This document shows positions 43,281-52,983 of a stretch of 64,000 bases of DNA, piece by piece. Numbering within the stretch: the first letter of the stretch is position 1; each line of letters starts with the position of its first letter. The position numbers were made by a program, and so were the translations under genes. Source of the stretch: Lentzea tibetensis (GTDB taxonomy: Bacteria; Actinomycetota; Actinomycetes; Mycobacteriales; Pseudonocardiaceae); assembly GCF_007845675.1 (NCBI RefSeq), contig NZ_VOBR01000004.1, forward strand, positions 323,719-387,718. Direction: 5' to 3'. The notes under the pieces are model-generated. The model ran no database searches. It had not been told where the DNA came from and worked only from the letters and a program-made list of their open reading frames with translations.

Positions 43281-45242
43281 GTGACCGCACAACCGACACC
43301 GGACGTCGCGAAACTCGTCGCCGAGTTCGACGAGGAGCGGCCGTGCCGCACCCTGTCGCCGCGCTGGGAACGGGCGATGTGGATCGCCGGTCTCGCCGTC
43401 GCGCTGCTCGTGCTGAAGCAGGTGTTCTTCCCGTTCAGCAAGGGAAACCAGTTCTACCTGGTGATCTTCCTGGCGGTGACGCTGCCGCTGGTGTTCCTCT
43501 GCTACCGGCCGGGCGGCAAGGCGCCGGAGAAGGACGACCCAGCCTGGTACGACTGGGTGCTGGCGGCGCTGGCGTTCGCTGTCGCGGCCTACCCGCTGCT
43601 CGGCGGCTTCGACGCGTTCCTCGACCGGCAGGGCCAGCTCACGCCGCTGGACGTCGCCGCGGGCGCGGTGCTGCTCGTGCTGATCCTGGAGGCGTGCAGG
43701 CGCACCACCGGGCTGGTGCTGCCGATCGTCTGCCTCGGCTTCGTCGCCTACGCCTACTACGGCGGATACCTGCCGCCCAGCTGGGGGATCGCGCACGCGG
43801 GCGTGGACTTCGGGCAGATCATCAACGGCTTCTACAACGACGCCAGCGGTTTCTACGGCACACCGCTGGACGTCGCCGCGACCTACATCGTGCTGTTCAC
43901 GATCTACGGCGCGGTGCTGAACGCCTCGGGCGCCGGCAAGTTCTTCGTGGACATCAGCTTCGCCGCGTTCCGCAGGTCGCACACCGCGCCGGGCCGCACC
44001 GCGGCGACCGCCGGGTTCCTGCTCGGCACGGTCTCCGGGTCGGGCACCGCGACGACGGTGTCGCTGGGCGCGGTGACGTGGCCGATGCTGCGGAAAGCCG
44101 GATATCCCAAGGAGAACGCGGGCGGCCTGCTCGCCGCGTCCGGCATCGGCGCGATCCTGTCGCCGCCGACACTGGGCGCCGCGGCGTTCATCATCGCGGA
44201 GTACCTGGAGACGTCGTACCTGCAGGTGCTGATCTGGGCGATCATCCCGACCCTGCTGTACTACCTGGGCATCGCGCTGGCCGTGGAGGCCGACGCGCGG
44301 CGGTTCGGCGCCCGCCCGGTCGACATCGACTCGCCGTCGCCGCTGACGTTGCTCAAGCAGGGCGGCTACCACTTCCTGTCGCTCGGCATCATCGTCGTGT
44401 TCCTGGCGCTGGACATCCCTCCTTACGCCGCAGTCGTTTACGCCAGTGGCGTCGCCGCTCTGTTCGCGTTGCTCAAGGAGCGCCGCGGCTGGCTCTACCT
44501 GGTGGCGGACTCGCTGTCGACGGGCGTGCGCTCGGCGTTCCCGGTGATCGCGGTGTGCGCGGCGGCCGGCGTGATCACGTCGACCATCACCAAGACCGGG
44601 CTGGGGCAGGAGCTCGCGTCGTCGCTCGTCGACCTGGCCGAGCTGATGGCGTCGAACGCGACGATCGTGCTGTTGCTGACCGCGGTGTTCTCGGCGCTCG
44701 CCGTCTCGGTGCTGGGACTGGCCGTTCCGGTGACCGCGTCGTTCATCATCTCGTGGGTCGTGATCGGCCCCGCGCTGATCAACCTCGGCGTCGACAAGGC
44801 CGAGACGGCGATGTTCATCTTCTACTACGCGGTGCTGTCCGAGGTGACGCCGCCGACCGCGCTCGCCGCCGTGGCGGCCGCCGCGATCACCGGCGGCGAC
44901 GTGCTGAAGACCATGTGGCAGACGTGGAAGTACACGCTGCCCGCGTTCCTCGTGCCGCTCGCGTTCGTGCTCACCGACGAGGGTTCCGCGTTGCTGCTGC
45001 GGGGATCCCTGTTCGACTCGCTGTGGACGTTCGTCGTGTCCGCTCTTGGCGTGGCCGCGCTGGCCGTGCTGACGAGCGGCTGGCTGCTCGGCGCGGCGCG
45101 CTGGCCGGAACGGCTCCTGTGCGTGCCGGCCGCGTTGTTCCTGCTCTACCTGCAGCCGCTGACCATCGGCATCGGGATCGGGTTCCTGGTGCTCGCTGTT
45201 GCCGTGCATTTCGTACTTCGTAGGAGGACGCAAGATGCGTAG
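43281..45242 (+). CDS. TRAP transporter fused permease (TAXI type)
   Basis: A 653-residue membrane protein combining small (DctQ-like) and large (DctM-like) TRAP permease parts in one chain. A soluble N-terminal region of about 40 residues is followed by around 16 helices. GTVSGSGTATTVSLGAVTWPMLRKAGYPKENAGGLLAASGIGAILSPPTLGAAAF (about 250-305) is the DctM core, and SEVTPPTALAAVAAAAITGGD (about 525-545) is another conserved loop. Driven by an ion gradient, it imports small acids; the substrate is unknown. The gene overlaps the binding-protein gene by 8 bp. Confidence 0.94.
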   Translation: MTAQPTPDVAKLVAEFDEERPCRTLSPRWERAMWIAGLAVALLVLKQVFFPFSKGNQFYLVIFLAVTLPLVFLCYRPGGKAPEKDDPAWYDWVLAALAFAVAAYPLLGGFDAFLDRQGQLTPLDVAAGAVLLVLILEACRRTTGLVLPIVCLGFVAYAYYGGYLPPSWGIAHAGVDFGQIINGFYNDASGFYGTPLDVAATYIVLFTIYGAVLNASGAGKFFVDISFAAFRRSHTAPGRTAATAGFLLGTVSGSGTATTVSLGAVTWPMLRKAGYPKENAGGLLAASGIGAILSPPTLGAAAFIIAEYLETSYLQVLIWAIIPTLLYYLGIALAVEADARRFGARPVDIDSPSPLTLLKQGGYHFLSLGIIVVFLALDIPPYAAVVYASGVAALFALLKERRGWLYLVADSLSTGVRSAFPVIAVCAAAGVITSTITKTGLGQELASSLVDLAELMASNATIVLLLTAVFSALAVSVLGLAVPVTASFIISWVVIGPALINLGVDKAETAMFIFYYAVLSEVTPPTALAAVAAAAITGGDVLKTMWQTWKYTLPAFLVPLAFVLTDEGSALLLRGSLFDSLWTFVVSALGVAALAVLTSGWLLGAARWPERLLCVPAALFLLYLQPLTIGIGIGFLVLAVAVHFVLRRRTQDA

Positions 45243-46209
45243 GTTGACGATCGGCCTGCTCGCGCTCGCCGTGGTCGTTTCGGGGTGCGGTGGCAAGCGG
45301 ACGGCATCGCCGTCGGACACCGGCGGAGGCGCGGGCTGTGAGGCGGCCGACGGTCGCATCACGATCGCGACCGGCAACTCGGGCGGCGTGTACTTCGTCG
45401 TCGGCGGTGGACTGGCGAAGTTGATCAGCGACAACACCAAGCTGAAGGCGTCGGCCGCCGAGACGGGCGCGTCCGTGCAGAACATCCAGCAGCTCGTCGC
45501 GGGCAGCTACGACGTGGCGTTCTCGCTGGCGGACACGGCGGCGGACGCCGTGCAGGGCAAGGGCGCCTTCGACGGCAAGCCGGTCAAGGTGTCCGCGCTG
45601 TCGCGCATCTACCCGAACTACACGCAGGTGCTCGTGCGCGCGGACTCCGGCATCAACAGCGTCGCGGACATGAAGGGCAAGCGGATCTCGACCGGTTCGC
45701 CGAAGTCCGGCACCGAGGTGATCGCCGGACGGCTGCTGCAGGCGGCCGGCCTGTCCATCGACACCGACGTGCAGGCGCAGCGGCTGGACCTGGCGAAGAC
45801 CGCGGACGGCATGAAGGACGGCAGCCTCGACGGTCTCGTGTGGTCCGGTGGCCTGCCGACCGCGCAGATCACCGACATCACCACGTCGTTGAAGGAGAAG
45901 GTGAAGTTCGTCGACATCACGCCGCAGCTCGACGCGTTGAAGAAGGTCAACCCGGTCTACGACCGCGGCACCATCCCGGCGGCCACGTACTCGCAGGCCG
46001 CCGACGCGCCGACCATCGTGGTGCCGAACGTCCTGCTGGTGAAGGACGACTTCCCGGCGAACAACGCGTGCGCCATCACCAAGCTGCTGTTCGACAAGAA
46101 GTCGGACCTCGAAAAGGTGCATCCGGCCACCAAGGACATCGCCCGTGACAAGGCCTCGGCGACCGACCCGGTGCCACTCCACCCCGGCGCCAAGCAGGCA
46201 CTCGGCTGA
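45235..46209 (+). CDS. TAXI-family TRAP substrate-binding lipoprotein
   Basis: A 324-residue lipoprotein. Signal peptide [18 protein letters not shown] with lipobox Cys18. [23 protein letters not shown] is the TAXI signature (T-A-x-x-G...Y), and [26 protein letters not shown] forms the second lobe. It delivers ligand to the fused permease. TAXI proteins are associated with glutamate/aspartate or other carboxylates in other species, which cannot be read here. ATG 45235 has AGGAGG upstream. Confidence 0.94.
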   Translation: MRRLTIGLLALAVVVSGCGGKRTASPSDTGGGAGCEAADGRITIATGNSGGVYFVVGGGLAKLISDNTKLKASAAETGASVQNIQQLVAGSYDVAFSLADTAADAVQGKGAFDGKPVKVSALSRIYPNYTQVLVRADSGINSVADMKGKRISTGSPKSGTEVIAGRLLQAAGLSIDTDVQAQRLDLAKTADGMKDGSLDGLVWSGGLPTAQITDITTSLKEKVKFVDITPQLDALKKVNPVYDRGTIPAATYSQAADAPTIVVPNVLLVKDDFPANNACAITKLLFDKKSDLEKVHPATKDIARDKASATDPVPLHPGAKQALG

Positions 46210-46229
46210 ATGAACTACGCTCGGGCATC

Positions 46230-47489
<1,260 letters not shown>

Positions 47490-47506
47490 AGCGAGCGCGG
47501 TCTCCG

Positions 47507-47527
47507 CTGACGCGCACGCGGCGTCAG
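47507..47527 (+). terminator. Hairpin after purD
   Basis: CTGACGC and GCGTCAG form a 7-bp stem with a 7-base loop, 18 bp after the purD stop. No T-run follows, so it is a candidate only. It separates purD from the type VII cluster. Confidence 0.5.
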
Positions 47528-47648
47528 GGCGTCCAGGTGGGAACCATCTCCGGGTGGTCTTCGTCCAACCACAGGTGTGCCTCACGCAGGCGTTGGTAGC
47601 CTGCGAAGTGGGACCGAACCGTTACCGAACGTACGGGGGTAGGACGTC

Positions 47649-48098
47649 GTGGCAGAGGACAACGCGGCAGCGGGGGCCCTCCTCGGCGCCGTCGCTGGTG
47701 TCGGTGGAGCGGTGGGTGCAGCTGTCGGATCGCTGTTCGCCGCTGAGGGGGCTCTCGGCAGAATGCTCGCCGGGGCATCGGGGCAGAAATTCGAGGTCGA
47801 CAAGGGCACGGTCCTGCAGGCCGGCAAGGTGATCAGTGATCAGGCGACCGTGCTGCAGGACGCTCTCTCGCATGCGGGCCAGCGACTGGAAGTCGTGGTC
47901 GACGACGATGTGAACAAGCCCATCGCCTCGGCCTGGAACACGAGGCTCGTCAACGGCGAGTCGTCTTATGCGGGCCGGATTCAGCAGTACATCAACAGCC
48001 TCGACAACCTCGCCGGCCAGCTGAAAGAAGCTGCGAAGCAATACGGTTTCACCGAGGATGAAGTTCAAGCAGCGTTCGGAGACAAGGGTGTTCAGTAG
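47649..48098 (+). CDS. Type VII cluster protein with glycine-rich N-terminal helix
   Basis: A 149-residue protein. A glycine/alanine-rich hydrophobic N-terminus (about 8-38, ALLGAVAGVGGAVGAAVGSLFAAEGALGRML) precedes a helical WXG100-like region (about 48-149) with the turn SAWNTRLV; a true WXG is absent. The C-terminal helix SLDNLAGQLKEAAKQYGFTEDEVQAAF holds a Y-G-F-T-E pattern similar to the YxxxE/D secretion signal. GTG start. First gene of a seven-gene cluster; the stop overlaps the lipoprotein start. Confidence 0.72.
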   Translation: MAEDNAAAGALLGAVAGVGGAVGAAVGSLFAAEGALGRMLAGASGQKFEVDKGTVLQAGKVISDQATVLQDALSHAGQRLEVVVDDDVNKPIASAWNTRLVNGESSYAGRIQQYINSLDNLAGQLKEAAKQYGFTEDEVQAAFGDKGVQ

Positions 48099-48678
48099 GG
48101 TAAGCCTTCCTCTCGCTGCGGTCGTGGTCGCTCTGGCCGTGGCCGGTTGCACGCAGCAGGTGCCCGGTACGGGAGGCGGTTCGAGCGAAACGCCACCGCC
48201 CGCGAGCACCTCATCCAGCGCGAACCGTCCAGATCGGCCGGAGGCCCTCAAGGTCGACGGGATCGACGCCTGCAAGGTCCTGACGCCTGAACAGATGCAG
48301 ACGCTCAAGGTCCAGCGAACTGTTCCGGAGACCAACAAGATCATCGGTTTGGACATTCCGTTGTGCAACTTCGCCACGGCGAGTGCTCCGCGTTTCTCCT
48401 ACGGCGTGGGACTGGTCGGCTCGAAGGGAATCGACTACCTGCGTTCCGGTGGCAGCAACCTCGACATCAACGATGATGAAGTTTCCGGGTACGCCGCGTT
48501 GCAGACGAATCTGACCGGCGTGACCACTGAATGCGTTTACTGGCTCGACGTGGCTGACGGAAAAATGCTCATGGTCGAATATCGTCCGGCCACGGAGAAA
48601 GAATCCCGAGAGCAGATGTGCCAGAAGGCGAAGCAGGGGGCCGAGTCCGCCCTTAAAACACTGAAGACATTGCAGTGA
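48088..48678 (+). CDS. DUF3558-type lipoprotein
   Basis: A 196-residue lipoprotein. The signal sequence MFSRVSLPLAAVVVALAVAGC has its lipobox Cys at 21, followed by a Ser/Pro/Thr linker. The DUF3558 part has DACKVLTPEQMQTL, PLCNFATA and TECVYWLDVADGKMLMVEYRP with four cysteines that probably form two disulfides. DUF3558 lipoproteins (LppM/LprE-like position) often accompany ESX substrates. GTG 48088 with GGAGACAAGG upstream is preferred to ATG 48058, which would add a charged extension before the signal. Confidence 0.86.
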   Translation: MFSRVSLPLAAVVVALAVAGCTQQVPGTGGGSSETPPPASTSSSANRPDRPEALKVDGIDACKVLTPEQMQTLKVQRTVPETNKIIGLDIPLCNFATASAPRFSYGVGLVGSKGIDYLRSGGSNLDINDDEVSGYAALQTNLTGVTTECVYWLDVADGKMLMVEYRPATEKESREQMCQKAKQGAESALKTLKTLQ

Positions 48679-48687
48679 GGGGGAACG

Positions 48688-49929
48688 ATGTCGAACGAGT
48701 CGTTCGGTGACGCCCGCTACGCGGGATATGACAACGCTGGCCTCGCCAACCTGATCGAGGGCTTCCGGGCCAGCGGAGGCGCCCGCGTTTTCGGCGAGGC
48801 GTCTGCTGCGCTGCGCGAGCTGTCCTTGCAGCTCGAGAAGACCGATGACGACCTGCGCCGGGAGCTCGGCAAGCTGAACATCTCCTGGCAGGGGCTCGCG
48901 GGCGACAACGCAGGGCAGAGCGTCGAGGCGTCGGCCAAGCACGGTGGCGACAGCAGCGATGCGGCCAAGCAGAACGCCCAGGCCACGATGATGCAGAGCG
49001 AGGCCAACAGCCAGGCCCGCAACACCATGCCGGAGTCTCAGAAGCTTCGCGGCGCCACCTCCACCGGGATCGTCGACGACGTGGCCGGGTTCTTCGGGCA
49101 CGAGACCGATCGCGCCAAGGAGGTCAAGGAGACCAACGCGGCCCGGCAGCAGGCGATCGACAGCCTCAACGGCTACTCGCAGAACTCGCAGGACGCGATC
49201 AACCGGTTCCAGGACCCCGGCCGCCCGCCGAACTTCGAGGTCACCTCGACGTCGAGCGTCAGCACGCCGGTCGGCCACACACAGCAACCCGGCGTCGGCA
49301 CGCCCGGATTCCACGGCACGCCGGGCACGCCCGGCTCGACCGGCCTGCCCCCAGGTACGGGCGGCAACCCGGTCGGCCCCGTGCCGAACGTGCCCGGTGG
49401 CACCACCGGCACGCTCCCCGGAACGCCACCGCCCGGCGCCATCCCGCCCGGTCCCGGTCTGCCCGGCAAGCTCGGTTCGCCGTTGCCCGTCGGGCTCGGG
49501 ATCGCGACCGCCGCGGCGGCTGGTCTCGGTGCGGCCGCGGCGACCGCGCGGCCTGGTCAGACCGTCGGCGGTGGGCGTGGGCCGAGCCAGGCGCCCAAGA
49601 CGCCGATCGCTCCCGCTGGGCCGAAGGGTGCGCCGAGCACCATCGGTGCCGGTGGCACGGGCACCGGCAGTGGCACCACCAAGGGTGGCGCCGCGGGTGT
49701 CGGGGCTGCCGACGAGCACGGTCCGAACCGGCCTGGTGCCAAGGGTGGCGCCGGTGTTGCCGGCAAGGGCGGCTCTGGCCTGATGTCTCCCGCGGCCGGT
49801 GCGGCCAAGGGCGAGGGCGACGAGGACGAAGAGCACGTGCGGAAGTACGGGGTCGACTCGGACGACGTGTTCGGTGACGAGCGCATGGTGGTCCAGTCGG
49901 TCATCGGCGAAGACCCGAAGGACAAGTAG
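48688..49929 (+). CDS. PPE/WXG-like protein with Pro/Gly-rich C-terminal region
   Basis: A 413-residue protein. N-terminal helical domain (about 1-165) with the WXG-like turn ISWQGLAGDNAGQSVE (about 65-80). Then comes a long Pro/Gly/Thr-rich disordered region (about 180-380) and a short charged C-terminus, EHVRKYGVDSDDVFGDERM (about 388-406), which is conserved in similar actinobacterial proteins. This is the counterpart of mycobacterial PPE or EspB-like substrates. The EspG genes downstream support a type VII substrate, since EspG proteins are chaperones of PE/PPE pairs. Confidence 0.78.
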   Translation: MSNESFGDARYAGYDNAGLANLIEGFRASGGARVFGEASAALRELSLQLEKTDDDLRRELGKLNISWQGLAGDNAGQSVEASAKHGGDSSDAAKQNAQATMMQSEANSQARNTMPESQKLRGATSTGIVDDVAGFFGHETDRAKEVKETNAARQQAIDSLNGYSQNSQDAINRFQDPGRPPNFEVTSTSSVSTPVGHTQQPGVGTPGFHGTPGTPGSTGLPPGTGGNPVGPVPNVPGGTTGTLPGTPPPGAIPPGPGLPGKLGSPLPVGLGIATAAAAGLGAAAATARPGQTVGGGRGPSQAPKTPIAPAGPKGAPSTIGAGGTGTGSGTTKGGAAGVGAADEHGPNRPGAKGGAGVAGKGGSGLMSPAAGAAKGEGDEDEEHVRKYGVDSDDVFGDERMVVQSVIGEDPKDK

Positions 49930-49952
49930 ATCCCTTGAGCTCTCCAGGTTCT

Positions 49953-50690
49953 GTGGTTCTGTCCACATTGGAGTTCGACGTCGCGTGGGAGGCCCAGCGC
50001 CTCCCCGCGCGCAACGTCGCGCTCGACGTGCCCAGCCCCGGTACGACGCACACCGAACGTGCGCAGTTCGTGGCGAGCGCCTGGGGATCGCTGGAGGGGC
50101 GCGGCCTGGCCAGCAGAGGCCGGGTCGTGCCGGAGCTCGCCGACGGGTTCGCCTTGCTGGCGAACCCGCAGGTGAGCATCGACATCTGGATCTGGGCCGA
50201 CCGGCAGATCACCGGGCTCGCGGCCTCGATCGGTGAGGAAGCGATCCTCGCCGTCGTCGACGGCAACGAGGTGTGGCTGATCGAGGCTCGGGCCAGCGCG
50301 CTCGCCGAGGCCGCGGTGTCCGTGGCAGGCGACATGCCGTCCGGGCACGGGCGGTCGATCAGCCTGCCGCACGACACGCTGCGCGACGCGTCCGCCGAGG
50401 CGGGCAAGGACGCGGAGAAGTTCCTCCTCGCGCTGGAACGGCGGGGCATCCCGCTCAGCGACGCGCAGGAGCTCGCCCGCATGTGCGACGGCATGAGCAC
50501 GCGCGGGCAGTTCGGGGTCGAGCGCGGACGGGACCGGGCGGGCCGGGTCGTCGCGTTCCACGACACGCCGAACGGGCGGTTCCTGCACCAGATGCGGCCC
50601 AGCTCGGACGGGCGGAACTGGAGCACGGTCACGCCCGCGAGCAACCAGAAGCTCGCAAGCAGCGTCTGGGAGTTGCTCCAGGAGGTCTAG
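49953..50690 (+). CDS. EspG-family type VII secretion chaperone
   Basis: A 245-residue protein of the EspG/ESX secretion-associated family. It begins VLSTLEFDVAWEAQRLP, contains ADGFALLANPQVSIDIWIWADRQITGLAA (about 62-90) and a helical C-terminal part ending in SVWELLQEV. In mycobacteria EspG binds PE/PPE dimers in the cytoplasm and keeps them soluble for the ESX machine. It directly follows the PPE-like gene (23 bp). GTG 49953 gives the usual EspG start; TTG 49935 is the alternative. Confidence 0.84.
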   Translation: MVLSTLEFDVAWEAQRLPARNVALDVPSPGTTHTERAQFVASAWGSLEGRGLASRGRVVPELADGFALLANPQVSIDIWIWADRQITGLAASIGEEAILAVVDGNEVWLIEARASALAEAAVSVAGDMPSGHGRSISLPHDTLRDASAEAGKDAEKFLLALERRGIPLSDAQELARMCDGMSTRGQFGVERGRDRAGRVVAFHDTPNGRFLHQMRPSSDGRNWSTVTPASNQKLASSVWELLQEV

Positions 50691-50779
50691 GCGGGAACCT
50701 AACGGGCACCAGCGTCGTCTTAAGAGTCGCGGGCCTGGGGGGCCAGGGGTGAAGCCCGCTGCCATCTGGGAGACGTCCG

Positions 50780-51283
50780 TTGAGAGCAGTCCTCAGCCCA
50801 GCCGCTTACCGTTCCGCGTGGGAGAAACTCGAGCTCGGCGCCATGCCGATCGTGCTCTACGTGGAGGAGCCCGGCGAGCCCGAAGAGCTCGCCGAACACA
50901 TGCAGGGAAACGAGCTCGATCCGTGGCTCGCCGCGGCGTTCAAGCTCATCGCCACGCCACCGTTGTCGATCGACCTCCGGCTCGGGTACGGCAGCACCTC
51001 GGTGCGCGCGCTGGCCACGAGCAACGTGCTCGCCGTGCTCACGCGTGACGCGATGACGATCAGGGAGATCGACGATCCGATCGACGCGCTCGTCGGTCTC
51101 CTGCCTGACGCGCCGGGTGAGTTGCGCGCGCAGTTCGGGGCCGCCGTCGTCGACGCGGGTGGGCGCAGGCAGCGTGCCGCCGACGTCGTCGACTGGTCGT
51201 CGAACGACGGTGTCACCCAAGAGGCGCTGAAAGCGCGAATCGGCTCCATGGTCGACACGATTCGTTCTATCGTCGAGAAGTAG
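50780..51283 (+). CDS. Short second EspG-like protein
   Basis: A 167-residue protein with the EspG-like opening VLSPAAYRSAWEKLELG and the core LAAAFKLIATPPLSIDLRLGYGSTSVRALA, ending in a helix (ALKARIGSMVDTIRSIVEK). It is shorter than a full EspG (about 250), so it may be half of the fold or a specialised form. The start is a TTG with GGGAG seven bases upstream; no ATG or GTG fits. It lies next to the full-length EspG gene. Confidence 0.75.
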   Translation: MRAVLSPAAYRSAWEKLELGAMPIVLYVEEPGEPEELAEHMQGNELDPWLAAAFKLIATPPLSIDLRLGYGSTSVRALATSNVLAVLTRDAMTIREIDDPIDALVGLLPDAPGELRAQFGAAVVDAGGRRQRAADVVDWSSNDGVTQEALKARIGSMVDTIRSIVEK

Positions 51284-51304
51284 AGACCAAGGGGGTTGGC
51301 CGGC

Positions 51305-51610
51305 GTGGCTGTCGCGAAGTTCAACACCGAAGCCATGGAACAGTGCCGCACTACCGTGAGCAGTCAGGCCGGGCAATTCGGCGCGATCGGGGACGGCTTT
51401 TCCAATCAGTATGGCAATCCGGACATTTTCGGAAAGCTGTCCGCTTCCGGTTCGATGTCCGGTTCGGTGAGCTCGATGGACGAGGCCGCCGGACGCGAGT
51501 TCGCCGCCGCCGAGACTTTGCTCGGCAAGGTGGAGCGAACGCTCGACGCGGTCCAGCAGAACGTCGCGGACATCGAGGAGTCCAACGTGCAGTCGTTCCG
51601 GACGGTGTGA
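51305..51610 (+). CDS. EspC/WXG100-type small secreted protein
   Basis: A 101-residue helical hairpin protein. After MAVAKFNTEAMEQCRTTVSS it carries a glycine/serine-rich turn (GKLSASGSMSGSVSSMDEA, about 50-68) and a second helix (AAGREFAAAETLLGKVERTLDAVQQNVADIEESN). It matches the layout of DUF2580/EspC-like type VII substrates, about 100 residues long. GTG 51305 is chosen by its spacing to AAGGGGG; TTG 51296 is possible. It is 4 bp before the transglycosylase fusion gene, with which it may form a secreted pair. Confidence 0.8.
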   Translation: MAVAKFNTEAMEQCRTTVSSQAGQFGAIGDGFSNQYGNPDIFGKLSASGSMSGSVSSMDEAAGREFAAAETLLGKVERTLDAVQQNVADIEESNVQSFRTV

Positions 51611-51614
51611 GCTG

Positions 51615-52784
51615 ATGAGTGCGAAGGACGAGGTCGCGGCACTTCCCGGCGGGGCGCCGCTCGCCGCGCTCGCGGACAAGGTCGAGACCGCGCAGCCCGA
51701 GGCCGTGCGCGAGATCGCGACCCGCTGGCGTCAGGCCGCGGGCAAGTGCGGTGACAACACCAACACCGTGCAGCAGTCGGTCAACCAGCTCGACGGCGCG
51801 TGGCAGGGCGGCTCGGCGGACGGTTTCGTCGCGTACATGGGCAACTTCGGCAAATGCGGCACCGCGATGGCTGAGGCGCTCAACAATGCGGCGACCGATG
51901 TCGAAGCCGCGGCGTCCGCACTGGAAAGCGCGAAGACGTCGATGTCGCGCATCTGTGAGGACCTGCTGAGCCGGGTTCGGCAATTGCGCCAGCAGTACCG
52001 GAACTTCCCCGAGGAAGATCTGAACAGCGCGATCGCCGGCATGTGCCAGGAAGCGACCAGCGACGCGGAACCCGTCATCGCGCAGGCCGACAGCGCACTG
52101 AGCAATGCGCAGGGTGCGTTGAACGGCCGCGCGGGCGGGCTCTCGCCGAAGTTCTCCACGATGGAGGACCCGACCTCGCAGTCCTTCACGCCGGCACCGG
52201 GCAAGTCGATCGAGTGGGCGCCGACGCCCCCGCCCGACGAGTCGACCAAGCCGTCCAGCGCCGAGCCGAAGCCGAGCACCGGCGGGTCCACCGGAAGCGG
52301 TTCCGGTGGTTCCGGCGGTGGTTCCGGCGATGGTGGTGGTTCCGGTGGCGGAGGCGGCGGCACCGGTGGTGGCGGAGGTGGTGGCCTCGGCCCGAGCGGC
52401 GGCCCGCCGTCCGGCAGCCCGCCGCCCGGCAACGTCGAGGAGTGGATCCGCGAGGCCATCAAGATCCTGCAGGCCAACGGCATCCCGGTCACCGACGAGA
52501 ACATCGACGAGATCTGGAAGATCATCGAGAAGGAGTCGAGCGGAAACCCGCACGCCATCAACGACTGGGACTCGAACGCCGCCAAGGGAACGCCGTCGAA
52601 GGGGCTGATGCAGTGCATCGACCCGACGTTCCAGGCGCACAAGCTGCCCGGCCACGACGACATCTGGAATCCGGTCGACAACATCATCGCCGGAGTCCGG
52701 TACACGTTCTCGCGGTACGGCGGCTTCGAGGGCCACCCCGGTCTCAAGGCGATGTCGCAGGGCGGCGGCTACCAGGGCTACTGA
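51615..52784 (+). CDS. WXG100-transglycosylase (SLT) fusion, candidate type VII-secreted wall hydrolase
   Basis: A 389-residue three-part protein. Residues 20-120 form a WXG100-type helical hairpin with turn AWQGG (W63). Residues 200-275 are a disordered Pro/Ser then Gly-rich linker. Residues 275-389 are a lysozyme-like SLT domain with IIEKESSGNPHAIN (catalytic Glu307), then SKGLMQCIDPTF and NIIAGVRYTFSRYGG. It predicts a wall-cleaving enzyme exported by an ESX system through its WXG part. It has several cysteines in the helical part (45, 81, 114, 144). A palindromic terminator follows. Confidence 0.9.
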   Translation: MSAKDEVAALPGGAPLAALADKVETAQPEAVREIATRWRQAAGKCGDNTNTVQQSVNQLDGAWQGGSADGFVAYMGNFGKCGTAMAEALNNAATDVEAAASALESAKTSMSRICEDLLSRVRQLRQQYRNFPEEDLNSAIAGMCQEATSDAEPVIAQADSALSNAQGALNGRAGGLSPKFSTMEDPTSQSFTPAPGKSIEWAPTPPPDESTKPSSAEPKPSTGGSTGSGSGGSGGGSGDGGGSGGGGGGTGGGGGGGLGPSGGPPSGSPPPGNVEEWIREAIKILQANGIPVTDENIDEIWKIIEKESSGNPHAINDWDSNAAKGTPSKGLMQCIDPTFQAHKLPGHDDIWNPVDNIIAGVRYTFSRYGGFEGHPGLKAMSQGGGYQGY

Positions 52785-52795
52785 CGCCTGGTGCG

Positions 52796-52812
52796 GTGAA
52801 CGGGCCGTTCAC
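52796..52812 (+). terminator. Palindromic terminator after the type VII cluster
   Basis: GTGAACGGGCCGTTCAC is a perfect palindrome with 8-bp arms around a central G, 12 bp after the stop of the transglycosylase gene. A weaker CCGCC/GGCGG stem follows. There is no T-run. The remaining space to 52983 holds no gene. Confidence 0.65.
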
Positions 52813-52983
52813 TCGACCTCCGCCGTTGTGGGCGGAACGAAGTGGGCGGGAAAATCGTTGCGCAACGAGGAAGCGCGCGGGGGCAGCGGCAGGGATACCG
52901 CCATCGGCACGGCGGGCAGGCTGAGCGGACTACGGCGTCTCGGACTACGGCGTCGCCGCCTGCCGGGTGGTTAACCTGGCGGC

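Noticed and set aside
47524-47620. Minus-strand peptide ending RLREAHLWLDEDHPEMVPTW
   Set aside because: The end looks protein-like, but no ATG or GTG start is present and the frame further upstream is a shadow of the type VII gene. It may be a gene remnant; not supported enough to annotate.
52240-52440. Repetitive GGT/GGC tract as a possible tandem DNA repeat
   Set aside because: It encodes the Gly/Ser linker of the WXG-transglycosylase fusion in frame; no exact DNA repeat unit is present.
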